Assembly (NCBI GenBank): GCA_963693365.1
Contig: CAVNZM010000011.1
Span: 7,626,001 to 7,690,000, forward strand
Length of the DNA: 64,000 nucleotides
Direction of reading: 5' to 3'
Source: Amoebidium appalachense
Lineage: Eukaryota > Ichthyosporea
Positions within the stretch are counted from its first letter, which is position 1; each line of letters begins with the position of its first letter. The position numbers and the translations under genes are program-made. Below the pieces are notes generated by a model. It saw only the letters and a program-made list of their open reading frames with translations. It was not told the DNA's origin and did no database searches. Shown here in pieces: positions 1-9,316 of this stretch.

Positions 1-1
1 C

Positions 2-70
2 CTGGTGGTCACCGTGTTTGCGTACCTCATCTACGGCGTGTACGCGTCGGCCTCCTCCGCGCAGGTATAA
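2..70 (+). CDS. C-terminal end of a membrane protein (partial)
   Basis: The window opens inside a plus-strand reading frame that encodes 22 more residues and stops at TAA (68-70). The residues are mostly Val, Phe, Tyr, Leu and Ala, which suits a membrane segment near the C-terminus. The start lies outside the window, so no function can be given. The stop codon lies inside the TATA box of the next gene, which shows how tightly this block is packed. Confidence 0.5.
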   Translation: MVVTVFAYLIYGVYASASSAQV

Positions 71-72
71 AG
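64..72 (+). promoter_or_regulatory. TATA-type promoter GGTATAAAG
   Basis: GGTATAAAG sits 36 nt before the ATG at 108 and overlaps the stop codon of the preceding frame. It matches the GGTATAAAAG element found before several other genes in this block at almost the same distance. Confidence 0.6.
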
Positions 73-107
73 GGAGCTCGTCCGCAATTGTTGCGCCCAG
101 TCTCAGT

Positions 108-500
108 ATGGGTGCCGTCGCCTCGCAGCCCATCGTGTGCGCGCCGGTGCAGACCTTCTTCGTCACCACGGACGCCGACTGCTCGCCCGTCCTGGTCACC
201 AACCGTCTCATGGGCACGCTGACCGTGGACTCGACCCGCGTGACCGTGTGGGCGTCCACGCGCCCGCTCTACTTTCTGCCCACCACGGGCCTCAAGGCCA
301 TGCCCCCAGACCAGTACCTGCCGGCGGCCGTGCAGCACGGCTGCGACGCACTGCTGGCGAACCGGCTGGTGCTGGGGGGCGACCCCGAGTCGCTGGGGCT
401 CGTGCGCCTGGCCGACATGACGCCGCGCGAGTTCAAGCAGTACCGGCCGATCTTCGTGTCCGGCACCGTCACCACGTCCATCACCGTGCCGCAGCTCTAG
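108..500 (+). CDS. Hypothetical protein, 130 aa
   Basis: Intronless frame starting at the first ATG after the TATA box (64-72). I do not recognise the product. It has no obvious signal peptide or membrane segment, contains several Thr/Val-rich stretches that could form beta strands, and ends in a Thr/Val-rich tail. Its 3' end overlaps the convergent Nudix-like gene by 20 bp. Base composition is GC-rich, like the rest of the left block. It is probably a viral protein of unknown role. Confidence 0.6.
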   Translation: MGAVASQPIVCAPVQTFFVTTDADCSPVLVTNRLMGTLTVDSTRVTVWASTRPLYFLPTTGLKAMPPDQYLPAAVQHGCDALLANRLVLGGDPESLGLVRLADMTPREFKQYRPIFVSGTVTTSITVPQL

Positions 501-1155
501 GCGTCATAGTCTCGCACCACGCCAGGTCCTTGAGGAACAGCCCCATGTTGAAGTACTGCACCAGGCTGTTGAGTCCCGCCAGGAACGGCCGCCGAAACAT
601 CGGGTTGCCGGCCATCCCCGGCACCGGGTGGTTCCAGCGCGACTTGAGCGCCACCTCGAACACCTCGTCCGCGAGGAACCACTGCATGTTGCGCTTCTCC
701 AGGAAGTCGTACTTGACGCGCAGCGTGCCGTCGCGCACCTCTGTCGACCCCGGCAGAGCCAGCTGGCCTGCCGACAGCGCCTGGCGCGCAGCCCGGAACC
801 GGTGCGGCAGGTGCGGGTCAAATGGGATCTGCACCATATACGTAATAAAGTAGCGGTTCTGACCGGCCGCTCCCGCAAACCTGAGCACGTACGCCCGGTC
901 CCGCAGGATGCCCTCGAGCATCGGGCGGGGGATCACAGTGTCCAGTGTCTCCTCGTAGAACTCCATGACCGTGGTCTCCTCCACGGTCAGGCCCGCCTTG
1001 AGCCTCCCGCCAAACACCCCGTACCTCCCGTCACTGTCCTCCTGTCCGAGGAGGAACAGCACGCGACGGTCGTGCACGGCGTAGGGTAGTACGCCGGCGC
1101 CGATGATGCGACAGTCATCGTCGTGGTAGGGGATGCACATGTCCAGGACCTTCAT
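481..1155 (-). CDS. Nudix-like hydrolase
   Basis: A 224-residue protein starting at ATG 1155; a TTG just upstream is a less likely start. Residues 48-72 read FGGRL...VEETTVMEFYEET, matching the Nudix box GG-x-E-x-REUxEExG in spacing. The EF-x-EE core is kept, but the first Glu, the Arg of RE and the Gly after EE are replaced by Leu, Met and Leu. Nudix enzymes cleave nucleoside diphosphate-linked substrates, and large DNA viruses often carry them, some as mRNA decapping enzymes. The altered box leaves activity open. It converges with and overlaps the 108-500 gene. Confidence 0.62.
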   Translation of the reverse strand: MKVLDMCIPYHDDDCRIIGAGVLPYAVHDRRVLFLLGQEDSDGRYGVFGGRLKAGLTVEETTVMEFYEETLDTVIPRPMLEGILRDRAYVLRFAGAAGQNRYFITYMVQIPFDPHLPHRFRAARQALSAGQLALPGSTEVRDGTLRVKYDFLEKRNMQWFLADEVFEVALKSRWNHPVPGMAGNPMFRRPFLAGLNSLVQYFNMGLFLKDLAWCETMTPRAAAR

Positions 1156-1499
1156 CAAGTGGAGGGGAGATAATCTGGGGTGGGGTCGGTGCCAAACTCA
1201 CCAGAAACTTGGGGGCGAGCGCGCCCGGCCGGTCTGGGTGAATATCGGGTGAACCAGGGTGGCTTCAGCGCGAAGGGGTCAAAAAACGGTCAAAGCAGCG
1301 CAGGTTTGGCCAATAGCAGGTGAAGCTAGCGCGAAGTTGGTGAATATTCAATGAAGAGGCAGGTGTAGGGTTCTCCAATAAACGGTCAAAGCAGCGCAGG
1401 GTTTGCCAATATCCGATCGACCAAAAACAAATCCTCGGTCAATATCCGGTGAACCCCAATTCGTGTACGACGAAAATCCTAGTAAACACAAAACTAAAT
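1156..1499. other. Intergenic, degenerate repeat lead-in
   Basis: No gene is seen. Phrases such as GGTGAATAT, GGTCAAAGCAGCGCAGG and CCAATATCC recur at irregular spacing. Positions 1436-1499 resemble one diverged 75-bp unit of the array at 24.1 kb, so this stretch looks like an eroded start of the array that follows. Confidence 0.5.
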
Positions 1500-1793
1500 T
1501 GGCGCCATCCCCGGCCAATATCCAGCGAACCCCAAAACGAAGTCGCGCCATCCCCGGCCAATATCCAGCGAACCCCAAAACGAAGTCGCGCGACCCCCAG
1601 CCAATATCCAGTGAACCCCAAAATGATGTCGCGCGATCCCCAGCCAATATCCAGTGAACCCCAAAATGATGTCGCGCGATCCCCGGCCAAAATCCAGTGA
1701 ACCCCAAAACGATGTCGCGCGACCCCCAGCCAATATCCAGTGAACCCCAAAATGATGTCGCGCGATCCCCGGCCAAAATCCGGTGAACCAAAA
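1500..1793. repeat. 43-bp tandem array, about 7 copies
   Basis: The phrase GAACC recurs at 1527, 1570, 1613, 1656, 1699, 1742 and 1785, an exact 43-bp period. Each unit carries CCAATATCCAG (or CCAAAATCC) followed by GTGAACCCCAAAA and TCGCGCGA. The same phrases form part of the 75-bp unit at 24.1 kb. No spacers separate the units, so this is a tandem satellite and not a CRISPR array. Confidence 0.9.
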
Positions 1794-2216
1794 CAGAACC
1801 TCAGTCAATATCGATCGATCCACGGAGCATCCCTTTCAATAATGCTTGAATCAGATTCACCCGCTATTCGATCTGATTGGTCGAAAACGGCCAAGATCAA
1901 TCGAGCCCGGGATTCACACTCTGACCAATCAGAACGCGCAGAAATTCAAAGCCAGTGCTCCGATGTTTCAGCCAATCAGAGCGCCCCACATTAGATCACG
2001 AGACCCAGCCAGTATGTTTCAACTCATTCGCAAATATCTTTATTTATTTTGAGAGTGGCCAGGTGCGCTCCAAATAAAAAAAATGCAATGCAATCCCGTT
2101 GGACCAAACTTGCATCCCGGGCCCCGAATTTTACACACCTGGCCAGCCAGATGATACAAAACACACCCGAACCCGCCATCCCCACAGCAGCCCTGCCAAT
2201 TGTTGGGGATGACAGG
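1794..2216. repeat. Array flank shared with 24.5 kb, plus intergenic DNA
   Basis: Positions 1801-1890 closely match 24519-24640: both hold TCAGTCAATATCG, GATCCACGGAGCATCC, AATAATGCTTGAATC and CTGATTGGTCGAAA. Several CCAAT/ATTGG motifs follow to 1985. The remainder to 2216 is intergenic and holds no gene I can support; it ends with the 3' tail of the next minus-strand gene. Confidence 0.75.
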
Positions 2217-3149
2217 CTACCCCAGCACGTGCTTCTCCAGGAAGCGCACGGGGTACACCTTGACCGGGCGCAGGTCCCCCTGCACCATCTTCAACGTCTC
2301 CTCGGGCTCGCAGCCCTCCTGCTCGCGCCACGTGCGTGCGAGCATCCGGCCGACCGTGCTGCTGGACCTGTCGGTGATGCCCCGGTCGACGAGCAACTTC
2401 CCGACGGTCACGTACCCGCCGATCGCAGACTCCTCGATGGCCGCACGCTCGCCGGCGGGCACGAGCACGTTGGCCACGGCGTCGTTGAGCAGCATGCGCA
2501 TGCGCGGGTCCCTGTCGAGGCCGAACTCCTCGAGGAGGCTGCGGTAGCTCTTGATGTTCTCCACACGCATGCGCCCGTTCTCCTCCTTCATGCGCTCGTT
2601 CTCAATGTGCATGCGCTCGACCTCGGCCTCCTCCCGCTTCACGCGCAGGCGACGCTCCTCCTCCAGCTCCTCGCGGCGCCGCTTGCGGTCGGGGGTCTCG
2701 TCGGTGCCGTTGCGAAAGAACTCACGCTCCTCGGGGGTGCTGGCGTCGTAGCGCGCCTCAATCTCGGGGATGAGGGAGACGTCGCCGGAAAGCAGCCGGG
2801 CTATGTAGGTGGCACACGTCCTGCGGAACTCGTGGGCGCGCTTGCCGGGAAGCAGGAAGATGATCTCGAGGAGGACACGGAAGGGGGCCACATCAGTCTG
2901 GTTACCCTTGCCGTTGATTTTCAACCCATGAGTCTGACTCACGAGTTCACTCACGGGTGGATCCTTGCTATCCTTCAGGGCCTTCCAGGCTTGTCGAGCC
3001 GCGTCTCGGTTTCCAAGCACAATGGTTGCGGTATCCAGGACACTCGCCATCTTCGTATCCTCGTCAACACGTAGGACGGTGCCCTTGAACTGGGGGAACT
3101 CCCTCCAGAGAAGCGATATGTCGCCTTTTTTGTTCTGCTCACCAGCCAT
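2217..3149 (-). CDS. BRO-like N-terminal domain protein with coiled coil
   Basis: A 310-residue intact member of a local paralogous family. Residues 1-120 hold the family domain: a start like MAGEQNKKGD, then LLWREFPQFKG, SVLD...LGN..AAR.AW, a GKG turn and a LLEII.LLPGKRAH segment. This layout recalls the BRO-N/MSV199-type DNA-binding domains of large DNA viruses; that link is my inference from pattern. Residues 160-215 are charged heptads rich in Glu, Arg and Lys, a likely coiled coil. The C-terminus has a helical tail. Its start is 6 nt from the stop of the next gene, and its TATA box lies inside that gene. Confidence 0.72.
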   Translation of the reverse strand: MAGEQNKKGDISLLWREFPQFKGTVLRVDEDTKMASVLDTATIVLGNRDAARQAWKALKDSKDPPVSELVSQTHGLKINGKGNQTDVAPFRVLLEIIFLLPGKRAHEFRRTCATYIARLLSGDVSLIPEIEARYDASTPEEREFFRNGTDETPDRKRRREELEEERRLRVKREEAEVERMHIENERMKEENGRMRVENIKSYRSLLEEFGLDRDPRMRMLLNDAVANVLVPAGERAAIEESAIGGYVTVGKLLVDRGITDRSSSTVGRMLARTWREQEGCEPEETLKMVQGDLRPVKVYPVRFLEKHVLG

Positions 3150-3155
3150 GCCGTG

Positions 3156-3869
3156 TCAGAATGACGGGTTCTCCCCGGATACGTGGTCTTTTATACCCTC
3201 CAGTCCACCCATTGCAATCGTCACAATGTCATTCACTACGCTGTACACACAGAATCCCTCTGCGTGCGGGTTGTAGCGCAGCCACCGGCATCCCAGAGCC
3301 TTGGTTATGAAGTTCTGGCGCTCCTCCTCATACACTGGGTTGCGACCATCATGGTTGTGCTCATCGCACTCGACTGCCAGATTAAGAGCCGGAAAATAGA
3401 GATCGATCCGGTAGGGTTTTACACAGAATTGTAGCGAGCTTTCAAAGTACGCCGTGCACCGCCGGATAACAGAGATTGTTTCACTTTCGATGTAGGTTTG
3501 CATCATCACACCTACCGGCAATTCAAACTTGGAAGCCCAGTAGGTCTTTCTGTCGGCTGATATTCTGCAACCAGGGAGGATGGCCGCAACTATCTGGCGC
3601 ATCCCATCCCAAGGTGCTACCGGCGTCGGCGTGCCTTTGCCATTGATACGGATAACAGAAACACTTGAAACTGTGGATAGACTAGGACTGCTTTTAAACG
3701 ACTTCCATGCTTGACGGGCAGCGGCACTGTTACCAAGCATGATGGTCAATGTGTCCAGAACGCTAAACTTCGCATCATGCCCCTCTCCGTGCACCCTAAT
3801 CAATTTAAACTGGGGGAACTCCTTCCAGAGCATCGACATGTCGCCTTTTTTGTTCTGCTCGCCAGCCAT
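3156..3869 (-). CDS. BRO-like N-domain fused to PD-(D/E)XK nuclease
   Basis: A 237-residue protein starting at ATG 3869, 38 nt after GGTATAAAAG. Residues 1-105 are the local family domain (MAGEQNKKGD, SVLD, LGN, GKG, ILPG). The C-terminal half differs from its paralogues: YRIDLYFPAL (Asp156) then VECDEHNH (Glu167, Asp169), EEER and a WLRYNP strand. That is the pattern of DUF559-like PD-(D/E)XK endonucleases, which cut DNA. BRO-like domains joined to such nucleases are known in giant viruses. All expected catalytic acids are present and the frame is intact, so the enzyme may be active. Confidence 0.75.
   Translation of the reverse strand: MAGEQNKKGDMSMLWKEFPQFKLIRVHGEGHDAKFSVLDTLTIMLGNSAAARQAWKSFKSSPSLSTVSSVSVIRINGKGTPTPVAPWDGMRQIVAAILPGCRISADRKTYWASKFELPVGVMMQTYIESETISVIRRCTAYFESSLQFCVKPYRIDLYFPALNLAVECDEHNHDGRNPVYEEERQNFITKALGCRWLRYNPHAEGFCVYSVVNDIVTIAMGGLEGIKDHVSGENPSF
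3188..3197 (-). promoter_or_regulatory. GGTATAAAAG promoter
   Basis: Minus-strand GGTATAAAAG ends 39 nt before the ATG at 3149. It lies inside the coding sequence of the upstream gene, where it encodes Gly-Ile-Lys. Confidence 0.7.
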
Positions 3870-3906
3870 GCTGTGTCAGAATGACCGGTTTTGCACGGGC
3901 GTCGCC

Positions 3907-3916
3907 CTTTTATACC
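3907..3916 (-). promoter_or_regulatory. GGTATAAAAG promoter
   Basis: Minus-strand GGTATAAAAG ends 38 nt before the ATG at 3869. It overlaps the stop codon of the gene fragment at 3910-4030, as at 64-72. Confidence 0.7.
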
Positions 3917-4030
3917 TTCAGACCAGGAGAACGGGGGCCCCGACGCCCGGCACGGTTGGTGTCGGCCTCCCAGGCTGCCAGCCGCTTGTCGTACAGCCCC
4001 AGCTCGCAGTAAACTGCATCAACACGGAAA
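3910..4030 (-). pseudogene. Fragment of a paralogue of the 7819-8184 gene
   Basis: The minus-strand frame encodes LYDKRLAAWEAD, almost identical to LYDKRLAAGWEAD in the gene at 7819-8184, followed by a diverged tail that stops in the TATA box. No matching N-terminal signal region lies upstream, because the divergent 4076 gene begins there. It is best read as a truncated duplicate. Confidence 0.6.
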
Positions 4031-4075
4031 GTGCGCCGGACGTGCACATGTAGCAATCTTTTTGGGGTCCCGGGT

Positions 4076-6217
4076 ATGGCGAATATTCTGGAGGATCTGG
4101 ACTTGGTGGAAAACATGGAGGACGAGGACACGGACAGCATGGAGGACGAGGGCACGGACAGCATGGAGGACGAGGACACGGACCCCTTCTCAGATGCGTA
4201 TTTTGAATTCCTGGAAGCTGCAGGGGTTGTTGAGCCTGGCACGACGGTCGACGACTGGTTCTGCGCCGACCCGGCAGACATAAGTGCGCTCCGGACAGGT
4301 AGAAACTGGTGGCCGAACAAGCGCGCTGTTCAGGAGGCCGTGGACAACGGCACGGTGCAGCGGGCGATTGAGCGCCTGCAACAGCAGGGCCTGGAAATGC
4401 CCGAAGGACGGGGGATGGAAGACCTAATAATCGAAACGCTGGTGTTCATGCGCGTGGCCCGCCAGGCACTCTCCGAGTCTGGGATGGTGCGAAAGGTGTC
4501 AACCTTGTGGGGTGGGGAGCCTGAGAACCGCGACCCCTACATACGCGAAAATCTGGAAGATCTGGTGAGCCCCGCCGTGCGCGAAGAGGTAAAGGCGGCC
4601 AAGCGCAACGGGGACGAGAATGCCATTCAAAATATTATGGATGATCCGGAAATCCGCGCCCAGATCACAGACGCGCTGTGGTGCAGGGCTGCTCGCAGGG
4701 CCAATCGTCTCAAGCGCCTGGAAACAGCTCTGTACATGTCCGAGGGGCTCACCAAGAGAGAGTACATATTCAGGTACGCAGATGAGTTGTTTCCCTCGTA
4801 CGCCGCGGCACGGATACGTAATATACCAATGGGTGATAACGAAGCATGGGAAAGGGCCGTCGAAACTGAAATGCTAGACGAAGCTGTGGTGGAGGAAGTC
4901 CGGAAGAAACTTATGAAACGCGCCACCAGTATTGGCGGCAAATATGTCGGAATCTTCCAGTTGGCTCTCAACGAGATGATAGCAAGCCACGGTGGCGTCA
5001 TTCCAAACATGCAACAACGTCCCCACAATGGCGATGTCGAAATGGCTGTAGAACCCGAAGCCCCGGATTCGGAGTCGATGCCCCAGGCTCCATCTGGTAG
5101 CACTGCACCGGTGTCCGGGTCTGCCATGGATCTTTCGCACGCGGAGGGCGATGAAGATGATGCGAACATTTTCGAATGGACCGCACAAGGCCTTGTCAAA
5201 CTATTCGCTACGTTGACCGCTGACTCTCCGCACCAGGCGAATCGGCTTTGTTATGAGCACAAGTGGGAGCTTGTTGACAAGTTTGAGTTGTTCGCGCGCG
5301 GTGCGCTCGAGATCGCCAGACGACGTCAAATGAAAGAAGATTTGGGCAAAATGCTGAAGGCAGATTTGGACGCAGAAGAGGCAGACGCTAAAGACGAAGA
5401 GGACGAGGAGGACCGCGCGTTTGTGGTCCCTGATGACGACCCGGAGGTGCAGCCACCAGACAACAATGCACCCGACACCCTTTCCGACGAGCTCCGCGAC
5501 CTGAGGGCTGCGGTACAGATTGCACAACCCGAGACCAGGATCGAAGCCGTGAGGCAGGTTCTTGACTGGCTGGCGAGACAGCCGAACGGGGTGTACCACC
5601 CACCGCCGCCACGGATGCTGTTCCACAGGTTGCCGTCTCCATTGGACCTGTCAGACTGGCTCACCCGGACGATTTCTCCCATGGATGAAGAGGACATGAG
5701 GATCCCAGAAGGGGTTTACAACGCGCTGCAGAAGTGGATCAGGTACACGAAACTTAGACGCCTAGAAGCCCTGCGCGCAAATTTCAGACCGGCCCCGTCG
5801 ACCGCGGAGTTAGAGGCATACGTAGAGAGAATGTACAGGGCGATCAACGGCTTGCTCCCGGATCGCTTCCACAACCACACTAATGATTGGACGGGACGGT
5901 TTGATGCCTACCCCAGCGAAACAGCAGCCATCATACTCCTTTCTGGGGCAGAACCCCGGGGGGATCCATTGGCGGCGGCAGACGGCGACCCCATATTTGC
6001 GAGGATGCTCATCATCGCCGCAGGGGTCCAGGGATTGCACGATGCAGGGGTTTTTCAGTTTACAGGTGTGGAGTCGCCGGTTAGACCGGTGGTTGAAGAC
6101 TTGCCATTAGGACCGGCTGGCAATACCCGGTGGACGCGGTCTGGAACAACGCATGCCCTGAGGACCACCAAAAGGCAAAGGAGACAGCTCAGGCATTACA
6201 GGCCACCCGGGCAGTAA
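4076..6217 (+). CDS. Large acidic protein of unknown function, 713 aa
   Basis: Long intact intronless frame starting at ATG 4076; upstream codons in the same frame are not needed. The N-terminus holds three near-identical acidic repeats (MEDEDTDS, MEDEGTDS, MEDEDTDP). The middle is largely helical by composition, with an acidic, low-complexity segment around residues 440-470 (EEADAKDEEDEED). The C-terminus is basic (TKRQRRQLRHY). I recognise no domain. The size and charge pattern would suit a virion or DNA-associated protein, but that is a guess. TTTTTGGGGT lies just before the ATG, and a similar GTTTTGGGGTG precedes the 6269 gene. Confidence 0.7.
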   Translation: MANILEDLDLVENMEDEDTDSMEDEGTDSMEDEDTDPFSDAYFEFLEAAGVVEPGTTVDDWFCADPADISALRTGRNWWPNKRAVQEAVDNGTVQRAIERLQQQGLEMPEGRGMEDLIIETLVFMRVARQALSESGMVRKVSTLWGGEPENRDPYIRENLEDLVSPAVREEVKAAKRNGDENAIQNIMDDPEIRAQITDALWCRAARRANRLKRLETALYMSEGLTKREYIFRYADELFPSYAAARIRNIPMGDNEAWERAVETEMLDEAVVEEVRKKLMKRATSIGGKYVGIFQLALNEMIASHGGVIPNMQQRPHNGDVEMAVEPEAPDSESMPQAPSGSTAPVSGSAMDLSHAEGDEDDANIFEWTAQGLVKLFATLTADSPHQANRLCYEHKWELVDKFELFARGALEIARRRQMKEDLGKMLKADLDAEEADAKDEEDEEDRAFVVPDDDPEVQPPDNNAPDTLSDELRDLRAAVQIAQPETRIEAVRQVLDWLARQPNGVYHPPPPRMLFHRLPSPLDLSDWLTRTISPMDEEDMRIPEGVYNALQKWIRYTKLRRLEALRANFRPAPSTAELEAYVERMYRAINGLLPDRFHNHTNDWTGRFDAYPSETAAIILLSGAEPRGDPLAAADGDPIFARMLIIAAGVQGLHDAGVFQFTGVESPVRPVVEDLPLGPAGNTRWTRSGTTHALRTTKRQRRQLRHYRPPGQ

Positions 6218-6268
6218 ACAAGCGAACACAGTCGAAGCCACCAAAGTTTTGGGGTGTTGAATCTATAG

Positions 6269-7776
6269 ATGGCACACGGGCGAGGGAATGATGTAGTGGA
6301 AAGATTTCCCGTGAAGCCGCGCTGCTTTTTCAGGTTCGTAAAGAAAAATGCAGAACATTTTGTGGAAGAAACGCCGGTCTCCCCCAGCACTCAGACGTAC
6401 GCATGGACACCGGAAAACGGTTGCCTCTCCCTCTCCCTGGAAAGCACAGAACCCGACACGATCCCGGTGTATCTTGCCTGTGTTAAACGTCTCCGGTTCG
6501 ATGCGCAACAGGATGGCTACTCCGTGAATATCGAGTTCGAGAACCAAGATAGTCCTGGGATACGCACCTTCGACACAACTTACGATTCGGTTCGAAACTT
6601 CATGTTGGACAAGAGGGGCAATGCTTTCAAGGAGATCATGGTGAAGCACGCCCCATACCAGATCGAGGAGTACAAAAAGAGTACCATCCCTGGGAACCCA
6701 ACACCCCCATATTTGCAGGAGGATTCGGTAGCAGACTTCTTGTTTGACAAACTGTACCGCGGGGCCCAACAAATTTCGGGGTCCATAAAAGATTTGATAG
6801 GGGTGTGGGGTCTGTGTGGACTTCGCCTGCAGTAGAGGGGAGAACCAATACTATAGTAATGCTACAGACATATCTTCCGAAGTCCACAATTTTCGCCCCC
6901 GGAGAATTGCTCCGTACACAACCCAACAACGAGTCAATGACTGTCCAGCAATCGTTTAGGAATCTCAGGAACGATGGCTTCATGACCACCATATCGATGC
7001 CTAAATGGAAGTTCTTTTTTAGGAACGAACTCGCGACAATGTTGTTCCAATGGCTGACTGACCCCCAACGGGTGCCCTACTTTATTATATACACAGGTGA
7101 AGTGCACCATGCTTCTGTCATCATACTCGTTTCAGGTGACAAGTCGAGTATAGTTCTGGAGTTCTTCAATGTCCATGCCCCGAGTAGCACGTTGACAAAA
7201 GCCCTTGTCTCATTCATGAGAAGCGCTGATCCCACAGGCAAGCTGAAAGACATACTTCGATCCCTCAAACCCGAAAGGGTTTGCACTGATTTGCAAAATC
7301 TTCATGGAAAAAGGACATTGTACGACGAATTGTTTGACAGAGACGAGGTGGTCGATGGGGCCTGTGCGTCTTGGTTGAGTATTTATATACTGCTGCGGAC
7401 TTCACAAGCCGACTGGTCGTCCATACCGGGTGCGGATGGGCACACCATAGGCGAGCGGATCTGCAACTTCATCAAGACGAAAATCGCAAGGGATGGGGGA
7501 TTCCAAGCGGTCTATAAGGTCGGGGGAACGATCGCGATGTACGGAAAGCGCCTGATCGAACTCTACGGGGCTAAGATGTATCAAACTGCGGATTGGTGGG
7601 CGCAAGACGGCGTCAATCAACAGGAGCGTTACCGAGAGGTCGTGGACATGGTGCTTTCCAAGAAAGTTCTCGTATTGACCGATGCCGAGCTTAAGGATGC
7701 AGGACTGCCAACACGCAAGGACGGCGAGCAACTTGTGAACGAGGTCCGAGAACAAGCGGCGCGCCTCCTCCCCTGA
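6269..7776 (+). pseudogene. Ulp1/adenain-like protease paralogue, frameshifted
   Basis: Two frames (6269-6835 and 6805-7776) together match the intact 505-residue gene at 12599-14116 along its whole length, including RCFFRFVKKN near the start, LQTYLPKS, DGACASWL and GHTIGER. The break is at about 6800-6812 after LIGV, where a one-base change moves the reading frame. The protease-like residues are kept in the downstream part: HHASVIILV then EFFN 17 residues on, and GACASW. Either the gene is a recent pseudogene, the sequence has an error, or two separate proteins are made. Confidence 0.7.
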
Positions 7777-7818
7777 GGGCATCAAAAGGTCAAGAATTGA
7801 GGTGGATTGATCCCTGCC

Positions 7819-8184
7819 TCAGCGGAGGACCTCCCTTCTCAGCGCAGCGGCCAGCCGCGCGAGCCAGGCGGTGCGGTCGTCGCCCAGGCGTGTGGCAAAG
7901 TCGGCATAGGACATCTGTGCCGAGAACCATTGACCCTTCTCCTCGTTCCAGTAGCGCAGGCCGTTGACATTGGAAACTTCCATGCGCGGGCACCGGCCGC
8001 ATTCGCCAAAACGGGCTGTGTCGGCCTCCCAGCCCGCGGCCAGGCGCTTGTCATAAAGCAGGGCGGCACAGGCGGGTGCGTCGCAGGGCGGGTCACGACC
8101 GAACACCGTGCGCACCGCATCTCGCAGCGCAAGCGCAAGCAGGGTGGTCACGCAGAGGGCCATGAGCAGGAGTACCAGCTGCAT
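7819..8184 (-). CDS. Small signal-anchored Cys-containing protein, 121 aa
   Basis: It starts at ATG 8184 with a hydrophobic stretch (LVLLLMALCVTTLLALAL), a signal peptide or signal anchor. The rest is hydrophilic with four Cys residues in CDAPAC and CGRC, then an alpha-helical tail. A duplicated fragment of its middle lies at 3910-4030. It is divergent from the 8233 gene with 48 bp between the two starts, so they probably share a promoter region. Function unknown. Confidence 0.62.
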   Translation of the reverse strand: MQLVLLLMALCVTTLLALALRDAVRTVFGRDPPCDAPACAALLYDKRLAAGWEADTARFGECGRCPRMEVSNVNGLRYWNEEKGQWFSAQMSYADFATRLGDDRTAWLARLAAALRREVLR

Positions 8185-8232
8185 TGTTACGTCACGGGCG
8201 CATTTTGTGCCGGCTTAATCTTCCTGTAGTGC

Positions 8233-8820
8233 ATGCACATCACGCACGGCGACCGCTTCGTCAGCCGCAACCTCGCGCTGCTCAGCTGCCCGGTGGAGTG
8301 GCCCGAGGACCTGGCCAACACGAGGCACACGGGCATGGGCCTGCGGTGGCGGCGTGACGGCGACAAGGTCACCGCCATGCTCGGTGAGACACGCATGTAC
8401 TGGAGGGCGCTGCCCGAGGCCAACGTCGTCACGTTCACCGATGACCCGGCTCAGGCGAGCTCTTTTGGGTTCAGCGACTGCCCGCTCCCGCAGCCCAACC
8501 ACGTTCCCGACACGGGTCTGGCGGGCGTGCGGGTGCGTCTGCACGACAAAGACCTGCCGGCTCTCCCCCCACCTAGCGCACCGCCCCAGGGCCGCGTGGA
8601 GCTCGGCGTGGCCTTCTCCATCGGCGTGCTCGGCGTGGGGCCCCTGCCCATGCCCTCGTGGTTTGTGTCCTCGGTCGCAGACACGAGCCCCACCATGCAG
8701 TATGGGTTCCGCGGCGTCAACCTTGCGCTGTGCCTGCTGCACGTGTGGCGCGTGCGCGTGTGCGTGGACCTGTTCCCGTTCCCGGGCCTGACGCTTTTTC
8801 TGGCGCTGCTCGAGCTCTGA
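8233..8820 (+). CDS. Hypothetical protein, 195 aa
   Basis: Intact GC-rich frame from ATG 8233. The N-terminal half has alternating polar and hydrophobic residues with Trp and Arg. The C-terminal third is very hydrophobic (ALCLLHVWRVRVCVDLF and LTLFLALLEL), so it may insert in a membrane or form the core of a beta-sandwich. No family is recognised. It is followed closely by the secreted-protein gene at 8841 in the same direction. Confidence 0.55.
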   Translation: MHITHGDRFVSRNLALLSCPVEWPEDLANTRHTGMGLRWRRDGDKVTAMLGETRMYWRALPEANVVTFTDDPAQASSFGFSDCPLPQPNHVPDTGLAGVRVRLHDKDLPALPPPSAPPQGRVELGVAFSIGVLGVGPLPMPSWFVSSVADTSPTMQYGFRGVNLALCLLHVWRVRVCVDLFPFPGLTLFLALLEL

Positions 8821-8840
8821 TATTTTGTAGCCATCTATCA

Positions 8841-9236
8841 ATGCGTGCGCTGCTCCTGTGTCCCCCCCTGCTTGCACTGGTCCTTGCGGCCCCCGAGTGC
8901 CTGGTGTTTGCGAGCTCGGCAACCCTTGCGGCAACCACCGCGCACGTGCCGCCCAGCTCCACTGCCGAAACAAAGACGTGGTGGGCGACCCTGACGCACG
9001 TGGAGACCGTTGCAGCCACCACCACAGCCGCCGCTTCGATTCAAACCATCGAAACCACCTCGGCCTCGGAAACTCCCACCGAAACGGACACCGACGTATT
9101 CGAGATCCCCACCTCCATCACTGAAGGCGACCCAACCGACGAACCCATGCCCACGATGCCCGTGGACCCGCCCGCACCACCCGCCGGGGTGAACGCATCC
9201 AACTGGGAGTGCCGTTGCACGCTCATCAGACGTTAA
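8841..9236 (+). CDS. Secreted Thr/Ser-rich protein, 131 aa
   Basis: It starts at ATG 8841, 20 nt after the previous stop. Residues 1-20 form a signal peptide (MRALLLCPPLLALVLAAPEC). The body is rich in Thr, Ser, Ala and Pro (TTAAASIQTIETTSASETPT), like heavily O-glycosylated mucin-type stalks. The end has a Pro-rich turn, one possible N-glycosylation site (NAS) and a CRC motif. It probably sits at the particle or cell surface; the role is unknown. Confidence 0.6.
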   Translation: MRALLLCPPLLALVLAAPECLVFASSATLAATTAHVPPSSTAETKTWWATLTHVETVAATTTAAASIQTIETTSASETPTETDTDVFEIPTSITEGDPTDEPMPTMPVDPPAPPAGVNASNWECRCTLIRR

Positions 9237-9316
9237 TCATTTCTCGGAAAACCAGAGTTGGCCTGTCCATTCTTTGTTTTGTTCAGCCACGCCAGCTTTT
9301 AATTTGCGCAAGAAGA

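Noticed and set aside
2049-3074. Plus-strand frame of 341 residues
   Set aside because: It is antisense to the intact BRO-like gene at 2217-3149 and has no promoter.
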